Shown piece after piece: positions 16,921 through 25,964 of a stretch of 64,000 nt of DNA. The DNA lies in contig NCJL01000009.1 of the NCBI GenBank assembly GCA_002278935.1, positions 62,001-126,000 of the forward strand, read 5' to 3'. Below the pieces are notes generated by a model. The model was not told the origin of the DNA, ran no database searches, and saw only the letters and a list, made by a program, of their open reading frames with translations. Source of the DNA: Gallionellales bacterium 39-52-133 (GTDB lineage Bacteria; Pseudomonadota; Gammaproteobacteria; Burkholderiales; Gallionellaceae). The first letter of the stretch is position 1. Every line of letters begins with the position of its first letter. The translations under genes and the position numbers were made by a program.

Positions 16921-18401
16921 ATGCACAACACAACAAACAATTACAGGCAACTTACTAAATCGCAAATTCTGTTACATCGCCAGTGTCCAAAACGGCTATG
17001 GCTCAGCGTTCATCATCCAGAAATTGCAGAAGCAGACGACAGCGGCCAAGCACGTCGCACCAAGGGGGTTGAAGTTGGAAAAGTGGCACGGGGGCTTTAT
17101 CCGGACGGTATTCTGATTGAGAGTCTCGATCAGCAACAGGCGCTGATGAAGACTCAAGCATGTCTGGACAAGAGAAAGAATCCAATTTTGAGGCGGCGAT
17201 TCAAGCTGATGGAGTGCTGATTCGTACTGATCTACTGCTACCTGGAGCCAATGGCATGAGGATGGTGGAAGTAAAGTCGACTACCAGTATTAAGGATTAT
17301 CACCTTATGGATGCAGCCATTCAAAGCTGGGTGGCTAAACAAGCCATGCTTCCTTTAAACAAGGTTGAAATCGCCTATATCGATAATTCATTCATTTATC
17401 CAGGCGATGGTATGTACCAAGGCTTGTTTCATTTCGCCGATGTTAGTGAACAGATTGCCGATCTGCAAGATGATGTTCCTGGCTGGATCAATGCTGCTAG
17501 GGCTTCATTGTCTGGCGGTGAGCCTTGTGTTGCTACGGGGCCTCAATGTCACACGCCGTTCAAATGTCCATTTTTAAGCTTCTGCTCTCCCAGTGTGGAA
17601 AGTGATGACGGATTCCCCCCTGAAATTTTGCCTTATGGAGCTGCATTATCCGCAAAGTTGCGTAAAGAGGGCTATAACGATTTACGAGATGTACCGGCAG
17701 ATCGTTTGGATAACCTGAGACATCAGCTGGTCTGGCGTGTTTCAAAGAGTGGTCAGTCAGAACTGGATCCAGAAGCAGGAAGGTTGCTTGCTGCCCTGCC
17801 GTATCCGCGCTATTACCTCGACTTTGAGACCATCAGTTTGGCCGTACCGGTATGGACAGGCACACGCCCTTATATGCAAGTACCATTCCAGTGGTCATGC
17901 CATATTGAAACAGCAAAGGGTGTCATGACGCATAGTGAATTTTTAGCAGATGGGCGAGGTGATCCGCGCCAGAATTTTGCTGAAAGCCTGATCGATGCGA
18001 TTGGCACAAATGGTCCAATATTTGCATATAACGCACCATTTGAACGCAGCCGGATGCAAGAGCTAGCCGACCACTTCCCTATTCTGTCGCGCGCACTTGA
18101 AGATGCCATTGATCGTATCGTGGATTTATTACCCATTGCGCGTGAGTACTACTATCACCCTGCCATGCGTGGTTCATGGTCTATCAAGGCGGTATTGCCG
18201 ACGATTGCACCCGACTTGGCTTACGATGATTTGGAGGTAGGTAATGGCGATATGGCACAACAAGCTTTTGCTGAAATCATGGAAATTAAAACATCACCAG
18301 AACGCCGTCAAAAACTGAAGGGGGCACTGCTTTCATATTGTGAACGGGATACGCTGGCAATGGTGCGAATTGCACATTATTTTGAAGATAATGAATCGTA
18401 A
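16921..18401 (+). pseudogene. DUF2779 Cas4-like nuclease/DEDD exonuclease, interrupted by a one-base frameshift
   Basis: Two overlapping frames encode one protein. The first (from 16921) has LTKSQILLHRQCPKRLWL and runs to a stop at 17220. The second carries FEAAIQADGVLIRTD, the nuclease EVK motif (VEVKSTTSIKDYHL), a Cys cluster (CHTPFKCPFLSFC) that with the N-terminal Cys would hold a Cas4-type iron-sulfur cluster, and a C-terminal DEDD exonuclease: YLDFETISL, FAYNAPFERSRM, YCERDTLAMV. Adding one T to the TTTT run at 17186-17189 joins the frames as KNPIFEAAIQADG, the expected family sequence. It is therefore a recent mutation or a homopolymer sequencing error. The intact protein would process DNA ends or RNA; its role is unknown. 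Confidence 0.85.
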
Positions 18402-18503
18402 TGTCCCGAAATTCCTATAAATTCACTATCTAAAAGCAGCTATTTCTGAAGTTGCAGCACATTATATTAAACGAACAGTCGTAGAATATAGTCAATGCCT
18501 GTT

Positions 18504-18583
18504 CCTCGGCCTTAGCGGACAAATTGTGTCATGCTGTCAAATGACAGCATTGGCGTACATTTCAGACGATCAGGCTGTAAGGT
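18504..18583 (+). repeat. Left 80-bp inverted repeat flanking the NACHT gene
   Basis: This 80-bp segment matches, in inverted orientation and without gaps, the segment at 23545-23624 (57 of 80 positions by hand count). The outer 13 bp, CCTCGGCCTTAGC, is identical, as is the core CACATTTCAG/TACATTTCAG region. It contains a 20-bp palindrome, ATGCTGTC-AAAT-GACAGCAT, at 18531-18550. It lies between the stops of DUF2779 and the NACHT gene. Confidence 0.75.
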
Positions 18584-18604
18584 ATCTACTGTTTCGGGGC
18601 CGAC

Positions 18605-21600
18605 TCAGAGTTCTTGCGCGATTGCTTGGGCAATCGAAGTTGCTTTCCCATCGAGAATATCTATTCCATCCGTCAGTTTAGCTGCACCACCAAGGTATTC
18701 ATTAAACCTCCCTATCATTTCTATGCGATTTTCATTCGTCAGTCTTCCAGAAGTGTTGAGAAGTCTTAAAGCAGTAATCATGCGTGAACCATCTGGATCA
18801 GTGATTAACTTTTGCAGTAACGCAGTTGCAGATGGAGTAAATGCCCATTTGCGCAGCCCTTGCTGGTACTGAACCGGCAATGCGCGCCCCGATTCCGAGG
18901 TAACATCAATCATTCTATCGATGCAAGCAAGCGCTTTCTTTTGATCGCCAGTGATACTGCAAAGTGCCAGCGCGATATGAATAGGGAGTTTGGGCTGGTC
19001 ATCTTGCTGCAATAGTGCCTGAAGGACGGGACTGTCTGGCCAGCCAAGAGCCCAAGCGTATAAAAATCTGGATAGCGGCTGTGAAGGTGCGGCTGCATTC
19101 GGTGGTGCCCATGCATTCCCTAGATCATTTAATGCCTGTTCATCTCCCTTGAACTGCTCCGCATAGATACGCTGTGCTTCCAAATTGTTGTCATTATAAA
19201 AACTTTGACCATTGATCGTTTCGATTAGGCAAGTGCGCAATTCATTTGAGCCAGGCAACAATTCAGCCATTAAAGACAAACTTTCTGGCGAGCGATCCAT
19301 GTTAGGAATCGACTTCAAATATTCCACCAATTGGCTACGTGCAACGCTGTTAACCAAAGCTTCACTTGCTGTGCCGTTATAAATGAATGCTCCCCAAGGT
19401 ATCTCTATATTTTTTCCAAGTTGCTGTGCAGTGTCATGCAGATTGTCCCAATGCTCAAACAGAGTTCTGGTCGTTAGGTTATCTGCCTTATGATATTCGG
19501 CAAGCCAGTGGAGAGAGGATGGGGTTTCTTGAGTTAGTGCGCCAATGCACGTTTCATATTGACCTAATTCGAGCAATCCGGAAAATGCGCTGCGTCTACG
19601 TATATCAAGGGCATGGCCTACGGAATTCAGTTCTTCCCGGAGCTTTTCTATCAAGGGATCCATGAGCTCAGGCAATTGCTGTGCCGCAATGCTGCGAGCA
19701 AGGATGCCAGAGGTGCGCACCTGTCCATCACTCTCGCTGAAAATGGAGGCGGTCAGTCGCTGGATGGTTTCCGCTGTGATCGGATGTTCGCGCATTACGC
19801 GGAATACTTCGGCTCTCGCGTCGGTAGCAACAGGGCAAGCTGCTGCCAAAAGTCTTCGGCGAATTTCCGGATTATGTTCGTGGCTGATTGCTAGTGGGGT
19901 GATGGAGGGGCCGTCAATATTTCCGAATGCAAGCTCAATCCACTTTTGCGAATCGGGATCATCTGGGAAGGCTGCACAAAACGCTCCTTGGAAATCGATT
20001 TTGTTGTAGTACCAGATGTTTTTGGAGATAGCCTCCTTGACGACCTTCCGGCACTCGTCGTCCCTGAATTCATTGAGCAAGTGGCCAACAGGGGCACTAA
20101 TAGATCGCTCAACTGCTGTTCTTGCTGCTTCAAGCAACCATGTGCGCCGTGCATCTTCTTTTGGAATGAACAAACGAGCCCAGTTGGCAAGAAAGGGAAC
20201 CTCGCCAGGCGGTTTCAAAAATTCCTTGCTGAAAAATAACTTTACATCATCGTCATTGCTCCATGCCTCTATGAGCGCTGAACATATCCAGAATTTATCC
20301 TGGCCATTGCTTGCAGCTGGATAGGCAGCAAGCAGCTCTGATTTTGCTGCATCGTCTCCGATTACAGAGTATGCACGTTTTGTGTCCGGTCCCCAATATA
20401 TGGACTGGTACTTGATTTTGCGTTCATTCAAATCTTTCCGGATCGCTGCTGATAAATCTGGATTGCAGCGGAATCCTGTGAATAGAGCCTCCCAGAGAGA
20501 TTCGTCGTGAATAAAATGAGGGGGGTGGTCGTAGAAATAGTTGGCAATACTTTGTGCCACATCTTTGTCGCCTGGCCAAGAGTGCAGCAAAAACGATAAC
20601 AGCGGCTCTTTGTCTGATGGCGTTGACGGGTATGAGGCACGCAATCCCTCTAAGGCAAGCTGCCTGAATTCGTTATCGCTTGCCCAACCATGCACCAGCA
20701 CTTTGAGGCATGTATCCCTCAATTCATACGATACATTCTTGTGGGTAAACATGTACCATATTTTCTGGCGATCCTCTTTGCTATAAATGCCTTTAGAAAC
20801 TCGAAGTTCGATACCGGTCAGAGCCAAATCCATATCCACTGAATGACAAGCAATCTCTGCCAAGCAATCCAGTGAGTCGTGGTCAGGCCAGCCCTTCCGC
20901 AAACCAAACAAGGCGGCAGCGCGCACACCAGTATCCGGCCAGCTTCTAGCAATCTCTGCTAATTCATTTCCCAAGTCATTGTCATCCTGAAATGCCTTGG
21001 CTAGACTTGCCGCTGCGGCCAGGCGACATCTGGTTGTTTCGTCATGTAAGATCAACTTCAGGGTACGAAGCAGGTCAGCCGTGGGCTGCCAGTTGCCGAG
21101 TGCCCTGATGAGATTGGTTCTTTCCCATTCCGACCGTGCAGGCACCCAATTAGCGATACGGTTTTCACAAGTACCGGCTATCGATGGAGAACGCAGGCCT
21201 TGGGTAATCTGGCCCGCCAAAATTTGCCGCAACTTCTGGAACGGTGTCGTCTCGACTTGATCGGCAGCTTCTTCAATGGTTGAGCGAGCTTCCCTTGGCG
21301 AAAGGCCGAGATCGTTTGCGGCAAGTTCGGCTCGAAGCAGAAGGAGTTGTAAATTATCCCAAGGCATGGAGGCAGATTCCTTCAGCCGATCAATGGCACG
21401 CTGTGTCGCCCCCTTCCCTTGGTCTGTTCCTCGGATACTGAACCAGCCAAGGACGACTTCATGCCATTGAGGCTGGTTCCATACGCGGGAAAGCCATGCC
21501 AGCTGAGCTTCCTCATCTTTGCGCACCATAGCCAAAGCAGCCAAATATTCTTGTATTGTCAGATGAAAGAAGCCTAATTCGCTTGGTGAACGCTCTACGA

Positions 21601-23479
21601 GCAGACCTAAACCGCTTAGAGCGTAATCAATAATCAATTGTGCTTGGTGCCGGGCTTCATAATTTGTCAGGCCTGGGCCATCAAGATCATCTTTCAGAAA
21701 AGCACAGAACGTAGTTTGACAGTCAGCGATGGAAATGACACCAGCGCCACCTCTTTCTTGGATATGTAGGGCCAGACGCATAAGCATTTCGCGCATGTCT
21801 TCTGCACGCGGTGCAGTAACCCCAGAAAGACCAGCTGCCTGGGTGCGTGCAGCGGGGTGATCTGACAGGAGCATTTCCACGATTTTTTCATAGACCTTGA
21901 TTCGCTGTTCCGGGAGGTGATGAGAATAGCGGAAGATATCTATCAACAACTGGCAAAAAAGCGGGGTTCGCGCCAACTCAACAATGCGCGGGTTAGCATG
22001 AATGGCTTTCTGGAAATCGGTGGTGCGCTGACGCGCACCGTGTAAACCTTCAAAGCTTTCCTCTTTGGTCGCAGCCTCTGGTGCTTCCAGATATACAAAC
22101 CACATTCTGGCAAAACACTCGATTTGCTTTTCATCAAAGGCCCCCAATCGAGTTACTGGCCAGGTTCCATCCGGGCGAACTCTTTCATAGCCACGAGGCC
22201 TGCTTGTAATAACGGTGGGTGTAGGGCGAATTGCCAGAAAGGCACTGATTCTGTCCAAGGCTTGCTTGGCGGCATCTGCATTTTGTCCTTCATCCAGGCC
22301 ATCTACCAGCAGAAGCAGCTTGCCTTGCCTGACAGCGCGCTTAAACATTGGGCGAATATCATCCGCCCCGTTTTGATGCAGCCACCTGTCGAAATAATCT
22401 TCAAGGCTCAGGCTTGGCTGTGACTGTATGGCAGAACTGAATCCACTGAAGGAAACCCAAACCGGTAGCAATTCTCCCCATGGGGTTTGAAAAAGGTCAT
22501 CACGACTCGTGAGTAATTGCAGGGCAATGACACGTAGCAGGGTGCTTTTCCCAAACCCTGGCTCTCCAAGCACTACGCTTCTTTCATGCCGAGAAAACCA
22601 TTCGCTTACAGGGATACGAATTTCCTGTGTTGTACTTGTGGGGTTACGGGCTGTTTGAGATTGCTGTCTCTCGGAAGATATGGAATTTTTCGCAGCTTGT
22701 CCAGAGCTGGATGAGTCTGTCGCAAACTCGGAGGCCGTAATTCTTCGAGACTCGATAACTGCAGGGGCGATATAGCGCTCAAGTAGAGTGGCTGGGCGTT
22801 GGGAGCCTAGGCGTAACCCTTGGTCATGCCTGAGAAATAGTGTTGCGTAGACTTCATGAAGTTGAGAGCGTAGTTTTTCCAGTTCAAATCCATCAAGCTT
22901 CTCGCCAAGAGAATTTGCCGCCTCATCGCCATTGAAACGGCGAACCCATTCTCGGAGAAAAAAGTCGTCTACAAGATCAGGGTACCTTTTGAGCCGTTCG
23001 GAAAGTTCGCCTCCTTCTGACCCATCCCATAAATGGAACTCAATGCCTTTAGCGGCAAGAATGGTACGTTGGGCGGTAAATTCATCAACCTGATCCGTTT
23101 TGGTAAGGGCTGATGATGCGCATAAAACAAGAATCTTGGCTTTATTAGCCCATTTCCCATCTAGGAATTTATTTACAGCACTCTTAATGTCATTGCCAGA
23201 AAATTCCTTAACCCTCTTGCATTGGTAACAGGCATATTCGCCGGGAGTTTGGTGACGGTCGGCAAGAATATCCAAGCCATGTTGTGCTTGTCCTGGAACG
23301 CCATAAATCCAACAATCCGAGATCGTTGCTTCTCGCATCACCAATCGTCTGATAAGTCTCTCGAAGTTTTCCCAAGCCAACTCCCCAAAGGGAAGGGATT
23401 GAGCACGAGTATCTACTGGTGGCGACGGGAAATCACCATCAGGAGGAGCTTTAAGCCAAACAGGAGCATTATCTTGCAT
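18605..23479 (-). CDS. NACHT NTPase with N-terminal Mrr-like nuclease and C-terminal helical repeats (NLR-like defence protein)
   Basis: 1624 residues (two more if the ATG at 23485 is used; neither has a clear Shine-Dalgarno). Numbered from 23485: residues ~35-150 form a PD-(D/E)XK nuclease-like domain with E39/E42, GLD (D72) and QCK (Q88, K90), as in Mrr-type restriction enzymes. A NACHT module follows, with Walker A GEPGFGKST (307-315), Walker B LLLLVDGLDE (391-399), TVITSRPRGY and the winged-helix motif GFFHLTIQEYLAAL. The last ~900 residues are HEAT/TPR-like helical repeats with LAEIA..WPDTGVRAAALFGL units. Bacterial NACHT and Avs proteins of this plan sense phage proteins and activate a nuclease that kills the infected cell. 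It stands alone between inverted repeats and convergent with DUF2779. Confidence 0.88.
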   Translation of the reverse strand: MQDNAPVWLKAPPDGDFPSPPVDTRAQSLPFGELAWENFERLIRRLVMREATISDCWIYGVPGQAQHGLDILADRHQTPGEYACYQCKRVKEFSGNDIKSAVNKFLDGKWANKAKILVLCASSALTKTDQVDEFTAQRTILAAKGIEFHLWDGSEGGELSERLKRYPDLVDDFFLREWVRRFNGDEAANSLGEKLDGFELEKLRSQLHEVYATLFLRHDQGLRLGSQRPATLLERYIAPAVIESRRITASEFATDSSSSGQAAKNSISSERQQSQTARNPTSTTQEIRIPVSEWFSRHERSVVLGEPGFGKSTLLRVIALQLLTSRDDLFQTPWGELLPVWVSFSGFSSAIQSQPSLSLEDYFDRWLHQNGADDIRPMFKRAVRQGKLLLLVDGLDEGQNADAAKQALDRISAFLAIRPTPTVITSRPRGYERVRPDGTWPVTRLGAFDEKQIECFARMWFVYLEAPEAATKEESFEGLHGARQRTTDFQKAIHANPRIVELARTPLFCQLLIDIFRYSHHLPEQRIKVYEKIVEMLLSDHPAARTQAAGLSGVTAPRAEDMREMLMRLALHIQERGGAGVISIADCQTTFCAFLKDDLDGPGLTNYEARHQAQLIIDYALSGLGLLVERSPSELGFFHLTIQEYLAALAMVRKDEEAQLAWLSRVWNQPQWHEVVLGWFSIRGTDQGKGATQRAIDRLKESASMPWDNLQLLLLRAELAANDLGLSPREARSTIEEAADQVETTPFQKLRQILAGQITQGLRSPSIAGTCENRIANWVPARSEWERTNLIRALGNWQPTADLLRTLKLILHDETTRCRLAAAASLAKAFQDDNDLGNELAEIARSWPDTGVRAAALFGLRKGWPDHDSLDCLAEIACHSVDMDLALTGIELRVSKGIYSKEDRQKIWYMFTHKNVSYELRDTCLKVLVHGWASDNEFRQLALEGLRASYPSTPSDKEPLLSFLLHSWPGDKDVAQSIANYFYDHPPHFIHDESLWEALFTGFRCNPDLSAAIRKDLNERKIKYQSIYWGPDTKRAYSVIGDDAAKSELLAAYPAASNGQDKFWICSALIEAWSNDDDVKLFFSKEFLKPPGEVPFLANWARLFIPKEDARRTWLLEAARTAVERSISAPVGHLLNEFRDDECRKVVKEAISKNIWYYNKIDFQGAFCAAFPDDPDSQKWIELAFGNIDGPSITPLAISHEHNPEIRRRLLAAACPVATDARAEVFRVMREHPITAETIQRLTASIFSESDGQVRTSGILARSIAAQQLPELMDPLIEKLREELNSVGHALDIRRRSAFSGLLELGQYETCIGALTQETPSSLHWLAEYHKADNLTTRTLFEHWDNLHDTAQQLGKNIEIPWGAFIYNGTASEALVNSVARSQLVEYLKSIPNMDRSPESLSLMAELLPGSNELRTCLIETINGQSFYNDNNLEAQRIYAEQFKGDEQALNDLGNAWAPPNAAAPSQPLSRFLYAWALGWPDSPVLQALLQQDDQPKLPIHIALALCSITGDQKKALACIDRMIDVTSESGRALPVQYQQGLRKWAFTPSATALLQKLITDPDGSRMITALRLLNTSGRLTNENRIEMIGRFNEYLGGAAKLTDGIDILDGKATSIAQAIAQEL

Positions 23480-23526
23480 GAACATTGTTTTTCGATAATA
23501 GAGGAAATATGTCTGAAAAAATGTGA

Positions 23527-23543
23527 ACTGCCCCGGGGGCAGT
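23527..23543. promoter_or_regulatory. GC-rich palindrome 5' of the NACHT gene
   Basis: ACTGCCCC-G-GGGGCAGT, perfect 8-bp arms about 45 bp upstream of the NACHT start and immediately inside the inverted repeat at 23545. It has no T-tract, so it fits an operator better than a terminator. No regulator can be assigned. Confidence 0.4.
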
Positions 23544-23544
23544 C

Positions 23545-23624
23545 ACCTTATAGCCTAATTGACTGAAATGTGCACCATTCCTGTCATTCAGCTTCGCAGA
23601 GCTAATTGACAGCTAAGGCCGAGG
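23545..23624 (-). repeat. Right 80-bp inverted repeat flanking the NACHT gene
   Basis: Inverted partner of 18504-18583. The outer GCTAAGGCCGAGG at 23612-23624 is the exact complement of the left outer 13 bp. Ends of the element (CCTTATAGC and GCTAAGG) are themselves partly complementary, so each copy could fold. It lies between DUF4145 and the NACHT gene. Confidence 0.75.
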
Positions 23625-23690
23625 TCCCGCCCAGGGACAATCACTCTACTAGATTTTTATAACTCAGCTGGTACCTCTTGCTCGCGGCAA

Positions 23691-24731
23691 TTATTGTGAC
23701 TTCTGCCTCTGGGGCGTATTAGCCGCCAAACCTTGTACTTTTGGATGTAGAACATATACTCCATGCATAAGGTGCTTTACTACTTCCACACAGATATTGA
23801 GATCAAAAGCACTAGGGAAATATGTTCGGTGCATTGATGCATGCCCTGCATCGAGAACTTTCCTAATGACATCCGCATGTTGTGGAGTGACGTAACCATT
23901 TTCTTCAAATCGTTTTAGTTTTGCCTCGAATCCTCCGCCCTCACCTACACCCTCAACCATCACACTTTCCAACAATGCGCGCATACCCATCATCGGCAAT
24001 GCAGAAAGATCATTGCGTAGGCTGGAGTCTATTTCAATAAGCAATGCCTTCTTCTTATCGTCCAGTTCTTTATACCACGCAGGATAATTGGAGACGTTTG
24101 TTTCCTTGAAAAAACCATGAGACTGCCCCTCCGAAGTACTGGAAATCCAGTTATTTGTCGCAGTTGTCTTATGCTTTGGATTTACATAGTGCCACTCGTA
24201 AACTCGTGCCAGCAAGTTACCGAAAGAAGTATAAGTTAGAACCTGTTCATTGATAATAACGGTACTGTCCGAATCTGTTGGAAATGCATGGCTTGATCCA
24301 GCGCTCCATCCATCTACGTCGTACATGTAGCAGAGTGCTTCTTGTGCAAGCGTACTGTTTTGTCCTGAAAACTTTATAAGCTCGCGAACCGAAAGAGGCT
24401 CTCTAAGATGCTCCTTGTAATAGACCTTCAAATATTCGTATGCAGTACTCATGCATTCTAGTAACTGGGTCGCATGGAGCGAACCAATTAATGGCAATGC
24501 AAAGGCAGATACTCGATACGAGGTATGACTATCGTCACGTTTCAAAAATATTCCATCTCCCGCTAATTTATCTAACCTATCCATTAGCTCTGGATGGTCA
24601 GCTCGGAAACGCGCACTTGGCGTACTGGGGGGTATGCCGTTTGAATTATCAAAGACAAGTGACAATACTTGTACAGCGGCTTCGCCCAGTGAATCTTTTA
24701 CCTCATCAATATGGGGGACTAACAAATTCAT
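23691..24731 (-). CDS. DUF4145-like protein
   Basis: 346 residues, cytoplasmic. The C-terminal ~110 residues (LSALPMMGMRALLESVMVEGVGEGGGFEAKLKRFEENGYVTPQHADVIRKVLDAGHASMHR...) have the helical pattern of DUF4145, a domain of unknown function often fused to or next to restriction and other defence proteins. The N-terminal part (LGEAAVQVLSLVFDNSNG, FRADHPELMDRLDKLAGDGIFLK) looks like a winged-helix unit. The gene lies 205 nt upstream of the NACHT gene on the same strand but outside its inverted repeat, so functional linkage is uncertain. No catalytic motif is visible. Confidence 0.65.
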   Translation of the reverse strand: MNLLVPHIDEVKDSLGEAAVQVLSLVFDNSNGIPPSTPSARFRADHPELMDRLDKLAGDGIFLKRDDSHTSYRVSAFALPLIGSLHATQLLECMSTAYEYLKVYYKEHLREPLSVRELIKFSGQNSTLAQEALCYMYDVDGWSAGSSHAFPTDSDSTVIINEQVLTYTSFGNLLARVYEWHYVNPKHKTTATNNWISSTSEGQSHGFFKETNVSNYPAWYKELDDKKKALLIEIDSSLRNDLSALPMMGMRALLESVMVEGVGEGGGFEAKLKRFEENGYVTPQHADVIRKVLDAGHASMHRTYFPSAFDLNICVEVVKHLMHGVYVLHPKVQGLAANTPQRQKSQ

Positions 24732-25399
24732 TTTGACTTTTTCTCCTGATAAATTATGCCCACGCCCGACTCACCGTTGCACTGATTGCGCCACCGATTT
24801 ATTAAATAACTCACATCTAGAACAGATTAAGAATCTGTCGAGCTAGAGCACCATTAGCATGCGAAAAGTGAGGTAGTCTAATGTGCTAATCAACAATTTA
24901 TTGTTTTGGACGGCAGCTTAGCACACAGAACGCATTGGAAAACTGGCGGTTCGAGGAAGTTGAAAGCAGACATTCAAGCAGACCGCACCAACCGCCTATT
25001 CATAAAATTACCAACGTCTGCGTGGCCGAGAAAAGACAGTCAGTTTATCGAGGCGAACACGCCCTAGAGCTCTCATTTGCTTCTGTTCGCTACGGATACA
25101 ATTAACGCAAAGTGTCAGAAACAACTGTGGAGCACCCCACCAATTCGCAGGTTTCATCATAATTCCGTCAACATATACATTTTTGAACAATACCACAAAA
25201 AAAGGAGACACTTTTGTCCCAATGCGCAACCGCTCGAACCACTTTTGCGACCATAAGGGGACAATACTGGTTACTTATTTTTAAAATAATATCCATGCAT
25301 CAACAAATCATAAAATAAGTGCCCACTATTTACCCCTTAATGAATTATTATGAGATCATAGTTTGTGCTACCGAACAATTCATCACAAAAAGGAAAATC
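24732..25399. other. Spacer with a hairpin, no confident gene
   Basis: About 670 bp. A hairpin ACAGATT-AAG-AATCTGT (24822-24838) inside a wider CTAG...CTAG pair (24817-24846) stands about 90 bp upstream of the DUF4145 gene and could be its operator. A minus-strand frame at 25008-25229 (73 codons, Trp/Arg-rich) has no ribosome site and no recognisable family; I do not call it a gene. A structured RNA cannot be excluded. Confidence 0.4.
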
Positions 25400-25690
25400 A
25401 TGAAAGAAAAAGAGGATGTTTTACGGTTCAAAGTGACTGTTCCACCCGTATATACAGAGTTATATGATGTCATGAACAAAGCCGGAGCATACTATCGCTC
25501 GAAACGGTTAGTGCAATTGGCGCTACTTGGGTTATCTGTAGAAAAGGGGCAACTAACAACAACTTCAATTTCAACTAATACAGCAGAGTCAACCCACCCA
25601 AATAATGAACCGGCCAAAGATACACAGAGACGGTACGTCATACCAGAAAATGCGGCCGCTTTAATTGGAGACATGCTGGAGTCTTTATGA
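25400..25690 (+). CDS. Small protein, possible ribbon-helix-helix DNA-binding protein
   Basis: 96 residues starting at ATG 25400, with AAAGGA 6-7 nt upstream; the open frame reaches 25319, but that extension has no ribosome site. The N-terminus alternates in a strand-like way (VLRFKVTVP) and is followed by two helices (VYTELYDVMNKAGAYYR, SKRLVQLALLGLSVEKG), as in ribbon-helix-helix proteins of plasmids. The tail is Ser/Thr-rich. It points away from its minus-strand neighbours. The family is not certain; a plasmid-type partition or relaxosome accessory protein is another possibility. Confidence 0.55.
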   Translation: MKEKEDVLRFKVTVPPVYTELYDVMNKAGAYYRSKRLVQLALLGLSVEKGQLTTTSISTNTAESTHPNNEPAKDTQRRYVIPENAAALIGDMLESL

Positions 25691-25770
25691 CCAGTGGCTT
25701 AGCGACTAACTAGTCTTAAGTGCTAAATACAGTTTTAACAAGTCACAATTTGTACGGTATTTAATTTTAG

Positions 25771-25864
25771 TTCCCGGCTGTGTCAGGGTATTTAAAGTGC
25801 ATTTTTTATCAATAAAATCAAATAATTAAAATAGACACCCCTAAATCATAAACGCAACAAAATT
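25771..25864 (+). repeat. Direct repeat copy A, downstream of the NERD-helicase gene
   Basis: Begins with TTCCCGGCTGTGTCAGGGT (25771-25789), identical to 27941-27959. After an AT-rich, partly matching stretch it shares ATAAACGCAACAAA (25849-25862) with the second copy at nearly the same offset (2 nt different). Both copies lie 100-200 bp beyond the 3' end of a minus-strand gene. Confidence 0.7.
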
Positions 25865-25964
25865 TCATCATCACGATGATATTTTGTGTTGATATTGAGT
25901 TAGTTTCAAAACAAAATTATCAACTTTGATTGATGGGTGAAAAGTATGCGAACGCAATTTTTAG

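Noticed and set aside
25008..25229. 73-codon minus-strand frame
   Set aside because: No ribosome site or homologue known to me; kept only as a comment in the spacer entry.
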